This document shows, piece by piece, positions 7,719-13,725 of a stretch of DNA of 17,724 nt (within the stretch, counting starts at the first letter, position 1; every line of letters starts with the position of its first letter). This DNA comes from Pedosphaera sp. (lineage in GTDB: Bacteria > Verrucomicrobiota > Verrucomicrobiia > Limisphaerales > SXTU01), in assembly GCA_009695395.1 (NCBI GenBank), contig SIBB01000023.1, positions 1-17,724 of the forward strand. The letters run 5' to 3'. The notes below the pieces were generated by a model. It was given only the letters and a program-made list of their open reading frames with translations. It did not search any database and was not told the DNA's origin. The position numbers were made by a program, and so were the translations under genes.

Positions 7719-9263
7719 TCAGGCCCCGCAACGCTTGAGCAGGTTCTCTGTGATGCGCTGCACGCGGGCATCGGGGCCGTGCGGGCGGGTCCAGTGTGAC
7801 CACGGGAGAATATGGCCGGGCGGCGAACTGAGGGCCTGCGGCCACCAGATGGTTGCTGCATTGAAGACGATGTTCTTCTTTGGGCCGGGGAAAATGGTCG
7901 CGGTCCAATGCGCGGGCGTGGTGCCGCCGCGCCAGACGGTGCCTTCGCCCACAACTTCGAGGCCGGGGATGTTCGCGGGCGCACCGTGGTGCTCCCAGCC
8001 GACGAGGCCGCGCACGGAGTCGCCCTTCTTCATGCCGGTGCCTTCGTAAATCCAGTGCTCTGGCTTGGTGCAAACCCAGTCACCGCCGCCGTTGAAGGGC
8101 ACGATGCTGCGCGCGCCGATGATGTCCGCCTCGTTGCGCGAGTCGCGCTTCCAATCCTTCGTGAACACGCTGATGGATTCCTCGATTTCCTTGTCCGTGA
8201 GGCCAGCGTAAATGCCGGTGCGTTTGAGGACGCGTTTGTTCTGACCGCTCGAGGACGGTTTGAACGGCGTGACACCGAAGACGGAGTTGCCGCAAAGCCA
8301 AAGTGCGTTCGTGCCGGAGGCGATGGCGCTCTTCACGGCGTCGTATTGGCGCGGGTCCCAATACTCGTCATGGCCGACGCTCAGGAAGGTTTTGCAGCGC
8401 GTGATATTGCCGACTTCGAGGCAGTCGGCGTTGGCGCAGTAGGTCACGTCGTAGCCGTGCTGCTCCAGCCAGTAGGCCAGCGGGAATTCCCAGAGCAGAT
8501 ACTCGCCGGAGCCGATGGACAGCGGGTGCTCGTAAATCTGCGCATACTTCCCGTAAGGCCGGTCGAAGCTCACCTCGGTGCCGACGGCGTGCGCGCCGCG
8601 CGGGTCAGTGTAGAGCGAGTAGTTGTCAGGCCATTTGTTGTAGGCCTGCCAGGTGTTGTCGCTGCACTGGAAGAGCAGGTCCGCCGGGCGGTCGTCGCGG
8701 ACGATGAAGATGACGTAGCTCTGCCAGTAAGGCTCGGTGGCCTTGTCCGGCACGGTGGTCAGGCGCGCAAGGTAAACGCCGCTGACCCAGTCGACAGGAA
8801 TCTTGATCGAGAGCGCTGGTGGCCACTTGCACTCACGCAGACGGTTCTCACCGATGGGCGGGTCGGGCTGCTTCGTGCCTGGAATCGGGCCTTCCGTCAT
8901 CATCAGCCGCGCGCCGCGCCCGGCGTAGTAACCGGTGCGGAAGACCTCGAAGATGAATTTCGAGTCGGGGTTCACGCTGATCATGAAGTCGAGCGTCTCG
9001 CCGGCTTTCACGCTCTGGCGCGAACAGTAGCCCTCGATGGCGGGCGCGCGGGTGCCGCCGGTCTTGTCGAGTCGCACGCGCGTGAGTTGCCAGTCGAGGG
9101 ATCCAGGTTTGGCGTTTTCCTCGGCAATGAGGGAACTGCGGCGCGGGGGTTGGCCCTTGGTTTTTTGCTGCGCGTGGCTGGCGCTGGCAAACAGCGTGGC
9201 GGCAGTAGCGGCGGAGGCTTGGAGGAATTCACGACGACCAAGGCGGGAAGAGCGCGTTTTCAT
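7719..9263 (-). CDS. Tat-exported N,N-dimethylformamidase-like (DMFA2-type domain) protein
   Basis: A 514-residue exported protein. ATG 9261-9263 is preferred because the twin-arginine signal then falls at the N-terminus: LGRREFLQAS (8-17, R10-R11), an Ala-rich core and a cleavage site after SHA (about residue 31); a longer open frame runs to 9422. The mature part resembles the large-subunit domain of N,N-dimethylformamidase: VFRTGYYAGRGARL (107-120), FQCSDNTWQAYN (198-209), LSVGHDEYWD (294-303), ALWLCGNSVFG (320-330) and a C-terminal TIFPGPKKNIVFNAATIWWP block (456-475). Most homologues in environmental genomes have no tested substrate, so amidase activity is only a possibility. The N-terminal part (about 55-190) looks like a beta-sandwich. 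No small DMFase subunit gene is nearby. It converges with the Tat-exported oxidoreductase, which may share its compartment. Confidence 0.8.
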   Translation of the reverse strand: MKTRSSRLGRREFLQASAATAATLFASASHAQQKTKGQPPRRSSLIAEENAKPGSLDWQLTRVRLDKTGGTRAPAIEGYCSRQSVKAGETLDFMISVNPDSKFIFEVFRTGYYAGRGARLMMTEGPIPGTKQPDPPIGENRLRECKWPPALSIKIPVDWVSGVYLARLTTVPDKATEPYWQSYVIFIVRDDRPADLLFQCSDNTWQAYNKWPDNYSLYTDPRGAHAVGTEVSFDRPYGKYAQIYEHPLSIGSGEYLLWEFPLAYWLEQHGYDVTYCANADCLEVGNITRCKTFLSVGHDEYWDPRQYDAVKSAIASGTNALWLCGNSVFGVTPFKPSSSGQNKRVLKRTGIYAGLTDKEIEESISVFTKDWKRDSRNEADIIGARSIVPFNGGGDWVCTKPEHWIYEGTGMKKGDSVRGLVGWEHHGAPANIPGLEVVGEGTVWRGGTTPAHWTATIFPGPKKNIVFNAATIWWPQALSSPPGHILPWSHWTRPHGPDARVQRITENLLKRCGA

Positions 9264-9408
9264 GTATGGAATGAGCGGAGGGATGATTCGCACGCGCGGC
9301 ATGAAACTCAACTGCGGAAGAAGGAGGCGACCGACAACAGGGCAGTGTGTTTCGCTCTTCTTCTGTAGGCCAGTTTCGCTCAAGCCGACGGGCTTAGATG
9401 GAGTTTCC

Positions 9409-9495
9409 TCACCTCCCGGCAAGGATTGGGGTGATCGCGGTGGTAACGAAGAGTTCGATGAGGGTGAACGCGGTGTGTGAGGCGGAACGTTTCAA
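9409..9495 (-). pseudogene. Decayed prepilin-type N-terminal segment
   Basis: On the minus strand, a frame from TTG 9493-9495 to TGA 9409-9411 encodes 28 residues whose core, AFTLIELFVTTAITPILAG, is a degenerate version of the prepilin N-methylation segment FTLIELLVVIAIIAILAG. The nucleotides align without gaps to the same segment of the neighbouring prepilin-like gene (about 10217-10283). Thr replaces hydrophobic residues, the Gly before the Phe is Ala, no good start codon precedes it, and a stop follows at once. It begins 17 bases after the stop of the frameshifted prepilin-like gene. It is most likely a dead partial duplicate. Confidence 0.7.
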
Positions 9496-9512
9496 GAAAC
9501 TGGTGCTGACCG

Positions 9513-10326
9513 TTACTGACTTCCGCCCCGGCGCAGCGGATCCCAATACATGGAATTTTGCAAAAGGTTCGCTGCCTGAGGATTGATTTTATCATCGGTT
9601 CGGGCTTCGGCGTGCGAATCGGAGAAAACCACCATGCCCCGACCGCCGTTGAGCCCGTTCCTGGGCCCGCTGCCATGCCGGGTGGCGATTCCTGCGTATG
9701 CGGGATTGGACCCATCCATGATCGCACTCGGCCAATACGCACTCATGCTCCAATAGCCTTCCGAATCGCCGACTACGAGGGTGTCACTGGGGTTAATAAC
9801 CGAAGTGCGTCGCGCCCGATAGCCGGAGCTGAAGCCGATGCCCCCCACCGTGACCGTGCTAGCTGCCTGGACGCTCGGTGGTGGATAGAACAAAAAGAAA
9901 ACATTGGCCGCGTAGCCAACCCGGCTGCCCGGGTTGGCCGGCGTGGCCTTGAAGTCCCATTGAAATCCTGGCGTGTATTGATTGCGAACACCGTTGAGCA
10001 CGGGACAATGAAACATATTGGAGTTCCCTGCGGAATACTGGCCGAGGTAATTCCCCCCACCAATCGTCCTCGAGTGGCAGCGTGGCATCCTGTCTTCGGC
10101 AGGCCGGGAAGGTGTCGCTGTAATCGTCGGTGTAGAGTTGTAGGAAAAGGCCGACCTGGTTCAGGTTGTTTAGGCAGCGTATCGCATGCGCTTTACTCTT
10201 GGCCTTGGACAACGCGGGCAGGAGCATCCCGGCGAGAATCGCGATGATCGCGATGACGACGAGCAGTTCGATCAGGGTGAACCCGGCACCGGTGCGTCGG
10301 GTGGAGGGCGGGCAAGATGTGTTCAT
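9513..10326 (-). pseudogene. Prepilin-like H-X9-DG-type protein with a one-base frameshift
   Basis: ATG 10324-10326 starts a type IV-pilin-like N-terminus: a short leader, the cleavage site TGAG/FTLIE (G15, F16, E20) and the hydrophobic helix LLVVIAIIAILAGMLLPALS. The frame continues through LYTDDYSDTFP to EDDWWG and then goes off-family; the family sequence resumes in the next frame at NYLGQYSAGNSN and runs to TAA 9513-9515. The switch lies at a run of six G on the coding strand (C6 at 10053-10058). Removing one G gives a continuous 270-residue protein with WDFK, GDSEGYWS and a C-terminal RHGSGPRNGLNGGRG...VVFSDSHAE block, a variant of the H-X9-DG motif. Such proteins are secreted through type II-like machinery and are very numerous in PVC bacteria. 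It could be a pseudogene, an assembly error or, less likely, a recoded gene. A good promoter lies upstream. Confidence 0.85.
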
Positions 10327-10347
10327 GTCTGGTTTCGGCTGGCCACG

Positions 10348-10376
10348 ATTACTGGCAGATCGCACGGCGCTGTCAA
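10348..10376 (-). promoter_or_regulatory. Strong sigma-70-like promoter for the prepilin-like gene
   Basis: On the minus strand TTGACA (10371-10376, perfect -35), a 17-base spacer and AGTAAT (10348-10353, 4/6 to TATAAT) precede ATG 10326 by 21 bases. The predicted transcript start is near 10341, leaving a very short leader of about 15 bases without a Shine-Dalgarno. This is the best consensus promoter in the window. Confidence 0.6.
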
Positions 10377-10387
10377 GGGGGAGCAGG

Positions 10388-10408
10388 AATCAGCAATCAG
10401 CGGTCAGC
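10388..10408. repeat. Three tandem heptamers (AATCAGC, AATCAGC, GGTCAGC)
   Basis: Three 7-base units run head to tail, the third differing at two positions. They sit 11 bases beyond the -35 box of the prepilin-like gene and upstream of it. They may be a short remnant of a larger intergenic repeat or a protein-binding site. There is no inverted partner nearby. Confidence 0.75.
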
Positions 10409-10453
10409 GGGGGGAGCGCGGGGGCGTATATCCGGAACACCTCGGTGACCAAC

Positions 10454-10475
10454 GGAGCGGCGGCGGCCGCGCTCC
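10454..10475 (-). terminator. GC-rich hairpin after ribF
   Basis: Just after the ribF stop, the minus strand reads GGAGCGCGGC, one C, then GCCGCCGCTCC. This can form a 10-base-pair stem with a single bulged C and a minimal loop. There is no U-tract, so it may be a rho-assisted stop or a 3'-end stabiliser closing the nusA-ribF operon rather than a classic intrinsic terminator. Confidence 0.4.
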
Positions 10476-10478
10476 GGG

Positions 10479-11408
10479 CTACGCGCTGAAGCAGGCGCGG
10501 GCGGCGGCGAAGTCGCGGTGGATTTGGGACTGGAGGGCGGCGAGGTCGGGGAACTTCTGCTCGTCGCGGAGTTTGGTGGCGAAGGTGAGTTCGAGTTCCT
10601 CACCGTAGATTTCCTCCGCGAAATCGAGGAGGTGGACTTCGCACTGCAAGCGCGGCGTGGGGCTGGCAAGCGTGGGACGAAGGCCGAGGTTCAACGCGCC
10701 ACGATGCTCCCGTCCAGCCACGCGGGCGTGGACGGCATAGACACCGTTGGGCGGGAGGATGAGCCCGGCCACGTCGAGGTTCGCAGTGGGGAAGCCGAGC
10801 TTGCGCCCAAGCTGGTCCCCGCGAATCACGCTGCCGGCGATGGAATACTCGCGGCCGAGCATCTGGCTGGCGGAGTCGAGATCGCCGGTGCGGACGGCTT
10901 CGCGGATGCGCGTGCTGCTGACGGGTTCGCCATCGAGCGACACGGCGGCGAGGCCGTGGACGATGAATTTGAGTTCCGCGCCGAGCTGTTTGAGGAGCGC
11001 GACGTTTCCGCTGCGCTTGTGGCCGAAGGTGAATTCACTGCCGACGCAGACGCTGTGCAGGTGGCCGAAATCGAGGGCGAGGCTGCGGATGAACTGCTCA
11101 CCGGTCTGCTCACTGAACGCGCGGTCGAAGCGGATGAGCAACGTGTTCGCAATGCCGAGCGACTCGATGGCGCGGAGTTTTTGCGGCAGCGAGTGGAGCA
11201 TCGGCGGCACGCGGTCGGGCGCGACGACAGCGTTCGGGTGTCGGTCGAAGGTGATGACGACGGGCACACCCTCGTGCTGGCGGGCGTCCCCGAGCGTCTG
11301 CCGGATGACCTGCTGGTGGCCGAGATGCACGCCGTCGAAGACACCGATAGCCACGCAGACTTTGCGCGGGCGGGCGCGGAGTTCGGTGGCGGCAGTGAGG
11401 ATGGGCAT
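10479..11408 (-). CDS. ribF: Bifunctional riboflavin kinase / FAD synthetase
   Basis: A 309-residue RibF, which phosphorylates riboflavin to FMN and adenylates FMN to FAD in the cytosol. The N-terminal FAD synthetase half (about 15-165) has the nucleotidyltransferase motif GVFDGVHLGH (22-31), the TFDRHP block (53-58) and SSTRIREAV (164-172). The C-terminal riboflavin kinase half (about 183-306) has GRKLGFPTAN (201-210) with the conserved PTAN, NLGLRPT (240-246) and YGEELELTF (268-276). Length and order are normal for the bifunctional enzyme. ATG 11406-11408 is preceded by a pyrimidine-rich stretch with no Shine-Dalgarno. It follows truB at 129 bases, a gap filled by short repeats, and is the last gene of the conserved nusA-infB-rbfA-DHH-truB-ribF block. 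Its presence at the end of this block is common in many bacterial phyla. Confidence 0.96.
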   Translation of the reverse strand: MPILTAATELRARPRKVCVAIGVFDGVHLGHQQVIRQTLGDARQHEGVPVVITFDRHPNAVVAPDRVPPMLHSLPQKLRAIESLGIANTLLIRFDRAFSEQTGEQFIRSLALDFGHLHSVCVGSEFTFGHKRSGNVALLKQLGAELKFIVHGLAAVSLDGEPVSSTRIREAVRTGDLDSASQMLGREYSIAGSVIRGDQLGRKLGFPTANLDVAGLILPPNGVYAVHARVAGREHRGALNLGLRPTLASPTPRLQCEVHLLDFAEEIYGEELELTFATKLRDEQKFPDLAALQSQIHRDFAAARACFSA

Positions 11409-11430
11409 GGGAGGGAGGGTGGAGAGTTGG

Positions 11431-11529
11431 AGTTGAAGGGTTGAAGAGGCTTTCGTATCGGGTGCGCACCTGCATTTTCACTCTTCCACTCTTAAACTTT
11501 TTAAGTTTTCGACCTTTCCACTCTTCAAC
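11431..11529. repeat. Short-period and inverted repeats in the truB-ribF gap
   Basis: The gap contains GTTGAAGAG (11440-11448) and its exact reverse complement CTCTTCAAC (11521-11529), a related GTTGAAG copy at 11432-11438, three copies of CACTCTT (11479, 11487 and 11519), an AAACTT-TTT-AAGTTT hairpin (11495-11509) and the palindrome GGTGCGCACC (11461-11470). Base composition is more AT-rich than in the flanking genes. The whole can fold as one long imperfect hairpin between two co-transcribed genes. Confidence 0.7.
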
Positions 11530-11537
11530 TATCCCGC

Positions 11538-12248
11538 TCACCTCGCCAGCTGGAGGAAGGGAATCACACGCTTCTCCAACTCGCCAATCGGGAGCGCGAG
11601 GATGGCGTCGAGCGTAAGCGCGTCGGCCACGTCCCACTTGCCGGACGTGACACGCCGGAGCGTGGCCAAATGCGCACCGCAGCCGAGCTTGATGCCGAGG
11701 TCGTGGGCGAGCGAGCGGACGTAGGTGCCCTTGGTGCAAGCGACGCGGAACTTCGCCAGCGGCTCGGCGTAGGTGGTGAAGCGGTAGTTGAAAATGTGGA
11801 CGAGACGTGGCTCGCGGACAACTTCGATACCCTTGCGCGCGAGTTTGTAGAGCGGGATACCGCCCTGCTTCTTCGCGGAAACCATCGGCGGGATTTGCTG
11901 GAGGTCGCCGACAAAAGTCGCGGCGGCTTCGTTCAACTGGTCGAGCGTGAGCGGCGGGACGGGCAGGGTGGCGGTGACTTTACCATCCACGTCGTAGCTG
12001 TCCGTGGCCTCGCCGAATTTAATGTCCCCCTCATAGACCTTGTCGTCGGACATGAGCTTCTCGGAGAGCTTCGTGCCGCGGCCCAGCACGATGATGAGGA
12101 GGCCGGTGGCGTTGGGGTCGAGCGTGCCGCAGTGGCCGACCTTTTTGAGGTTGAACCGGCGGCGGATGTCATCCACCACGTCGTGCGAGGTGCAGCCGAC
12201 GGGCTTGTCCACGAGCAGGGCACCGTCAAGGGAATCGAATTGGAGCAT
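11538..12248 (-). CDS. truB: tRNA pseudouridine-55 synthase
   Basis: A 236-residue TruB that converts U55 in the T-loop of tRNAs to pseudouridine. Family signatures are clear: KVGHCGTLDPNATGLL (36-51) with catalytic D44, QQIPPMVSAKK (117-127), PLYKLARKG (132-140) and CTKGTYVRSLAHDLG (171-185). The N-terminus DGALLVDKPVGCTSHDVV is typical. The protein stops shortly after the catalytic fold, so the C-terminal PUA-like domain of E. coli TruB (314 residues) is missing; short TruB forms without it are common. ATG 12246-12248 fits the family start; only a weak AGAG lies upstream. It follows the DHH phosphoesterase gene by 28 bases and is separated from ribF by a repeat-filled gap. Confidence 0.96.
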   Translation of the reverse strand: MLQFDSLDGALLVDKPVGCTSHDVVDDIRRRFNLKKVGHCGTLDPNATGLLIIVLGRGTKLSEKLMSDDKVYEGDIKFGEATDSYDVDGKVTATLPVPPLTLDQLNEAAATFVGDLQQIPPMVSAKKQGGIPLYKLARKGIEVVREPRLVHIFNYRFTTYAEPLAKFRVACTKGTYVRSLAHDLGIKLGCGAHLATLRRVTSGKWDVADALTLDAILALPIGELEKRVIPFLQLAR

Positions 12249-12276
12249 GGCAAATCTCTGACGAAACGAACGCCGC

Positions 12277-13260
12277 TTACTTCGCGGCGTCCAAGGCTTT
12301 CTTGATGGCGGCGATAACTTTGCGCTGAACGGAGAGGGGCTTGCCGGGGATGCGCGCGCCCGCCGCTGCCGGGTGGCCGCCGCCGCCGAACTTGCCGGCG
12401 ATGGTATTGACGTTCACGCGCTCACTCTTGGAGCGCAGGCTGATGCGCGTGAGTTCCGGCTCCACTTCCTCAAAGACGCACGCGACGACGACCGGCTCAA
12501 TGTCACGGATGTGGTCAATGAGACCTTCGCTGTCGTTCGTGTCCGCGCCGGTGCGGGTGTAGTCGCGTTTACGCAGCCAGAACCACGCGACCTGATCGTC
12601 CTTCGTGGTGCGGAAGCTGTTGAAGACGTGGCGCAGGAGCTTGGCGCGCGACATCGGGTAGCTCTGGTAAACCTCGTTGCAGACACGCGCGAGGTTCGCG
12701 CCGTTGCGCACGAGGTCGGCGGCGACGTGGTAGGTGCCGGGCGTGGTGTTCGGGTAGCTGAAGCTGCCGGTGTCGGTGGAGACAGCGGTGAAGAGGCAGT
12801 CGGCAATCGCCGGCGTGACGGGCCAGCCGGCGTGCTTGAGGAGTTCGTAAACCAGCTCGCCAGTGGCGGGCACGCGGGCAGAAACCCAGTTGAGCTTCGC
12901 GTAGCGGGTGTTGCTCTCGTGGTGGTCGATGTTGATGAAGTCCCGATGCTTCGCGATGGCTTTCCCGACGGTGCCGAGGCGCTCGAAGCTGGCGCAGTCG
13001 GTGGCGATGACGAGGTCGAACTTCTCGCCGGACTCGGGCTTCTTGACGAAGCCGGCAGGAACCATGAAGCGGAGTTTCGCCGGGACGGCGTCCTGATTCC
13101 AAACGGTGACTTGCTTGCCCTGATTTTGGAGAGCGAGGGCGAGGCCGACTTGGGAGCCGATGCAATCACCATCCGGGCGGACGTGGCCGACGACGCAGAT
13201 GGTCTTCGCGCGCCGGATGGTGGTGAGGATTTCGTCGAGGATGTGGGTGTGGCTGGTCAC
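12277..13260 (-). CDS. nrnA: DHH/DHHA1 phosphoesterase (NrnA-like nanoRNase / pAp phosphatase)
   Basis: A 327-residue protein of the NrnA group, cytosolic Mn2+ enzymes that degrade short RNA oligomers (and in some cases pGpG) and dephosphorylate 3'-phosphoadenosine 5'-phosphate. Metal-binding motifs are intact: GHVRPDGDCIGS (25-36, with D30 and D32), ATDCAS with D88, and the DHH triad 112-114 in NIDHHES. STDTGSFSYPNT (161-172) follows, and the C-terminal DHHA1 domain ends in GKFGGGGHPAAAG (289-301). The start is GTG 13258-13260, which overlaps the rbfA stop as GTGA. A GGAG eight bases upstream, inside rbfA, is one of the few clear Shine-Dalgarno sites in the window and supports this start. 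Placement between rbfA and truB is common in several phyla. NrnA rather than another DHH subtype is inferred from length and context. Confidence 0.92.
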   Translation of the reverse strand: MTSHTHILDEILTTIRRAKTICVVGHVRPDGDCIGSQVGLALALQNQGKQVTVWNQDAVPAKLRFMVPAGFVKKPESGEKFDLVIATDCASFERLGTVGKAIAKHRDFINIDHHESNTRYAKLNWVSARVPATGELVYELLKHAGWPVTPAIADCLFTAVSTDTGSFSYPNTTPGTYHVAADLVRNGANLARVCNEVYQSYPMSRAKLLRHVFNSFRTTKDDQVAWFWLRKRDYTRTGADTNDSEGLIDHIRDIEPVVVACVFEEVEPELTRISLRSKSERVNVNTIAGKFGGGGHPAAAGARIPGKPLSVQRKVIAAIKKALDAAK

Positions 13261-13613
13261 TTCGGTGGCTCCGTTTTCTCCAGCTCTTCGAGGATGGAGA
13301 GGATGCGGTTGCCGCGCTCGACGCTTTCGTCGAGGTGAAACTGAATCTTCGGGGTGTAGCGCAGGACAATGGAGCGCCCCATCTCAAATTGGATTTGGCC
13401 GCGGTTGCCGTTGAGCTGGTTCATCGCGCGCTGCTTGGCGGCGGCCTTGCCGACGACGCCGATATAGACCGCCGCCTCCTTCAGGTCGGGCGTGACGGTC
13501 ACGTCGGCGACGGTGATGAGGCCATTGTCTCCGCCCGGCGGGAAATCGCGACGGATGATTTCGCCGAGTGTGCGCTTGAGCATCTCTCGGACGCGTTCGA
13601 GGCGGACTGTCAT
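13257..13613 (-). CDS. rbfA: 30S ribosome-binding factor A
   Basis: A 118-residue RbfA, a KH-fold protein that binds immature 30S subunits and helps mature the 5' end of 16S rRNA. The N-terminal helix (RLERVREMLKRTLGEII), the VADVTVTPDLKEAAVYIGV strand pair (35-53) and the closing signature LRYTPKIQFHLDES (84-97) followed by ERGNRI are typical. Length is normal. ATG 13611-13613 is the natural family start; the bases before it have no Shine-Dalgarno. Its TGA overlaps the GTG of the DHH gene, indicating translational coupling. Between infB and rbfA lies a 112-base gap filled by a CACAGATG-type inverted repeat, unusual for a pair that is normally tightly packed. Confidence 0.95.
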   Translation of the reverse strand: MTVRLERVREMLKRTLGEIIRRDFPPGGDNGLITVADVTVTPDLKEAAVYIGVVGKAAAKQRAMNQLNGNRGQIQFEMGRSIVLRYTPKIQFHLDESVERGNRILSILEELEKTEPPK

Positions 13614-13628
13614 GGGAAACTAACTTTT

Positions 13629-13721
13629 AGCCACAGATGCACACAGATAAACACAGATGGAAAACGAGGCTCGTGGCCGACACAGTTGGCATCCGTGCTC
13701 ATCTGTGTTCCATCTGTGGCT
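13629..13721. repeat. CACAGATG-type inverted repeat in the infB-rbfA gap
   Basis: The left arm (13629-13660) starts AGCCACAGATG and carries three CACAGAT units at a 10-base period. The right arm (13690-13721) is its imperfect reverse complement: read on the minus strand it also starts AGCCACAGATG, with the further units spaced 10-11 bases. The outer 11 bases match exactly. The loop is about 29 bases. The element fills most of the 112-base gap and looks like a small palindromic, MITE- or REP-like intergenic repeat. No coding sequence or target-site duplication is evident. Confidence 0.85.
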
Positions 13722-13725
13722 GAAA

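Noticed and set aside
6187..8073. Open frame of 628 codons on the minus strand
   Set aside because: It covers the Gfo/Idh/MocA gene in antisense and runs into the DMFA2-like gene; composition is shadow-like and no domain is recognisable.
7812..9368. Open frame of 518 codons on the plus strand
   Set aside because: It is antisense to the DMFA2-like gene, which has a Tat signal and family motifs; the plus-strand product has none.
9264..9422. N-terminal extension of the DMFA2-like protein
   Set aside because: The frame is open, but the extension would place 53 non-family residues before a clean Tat signal and would run into the decayed prepilin segment.
13629..13721. CRISPR-like array
   Set aside because: Units are 7-11 bases without spacers of constant length, the arms are inverted and no cas gene is present.
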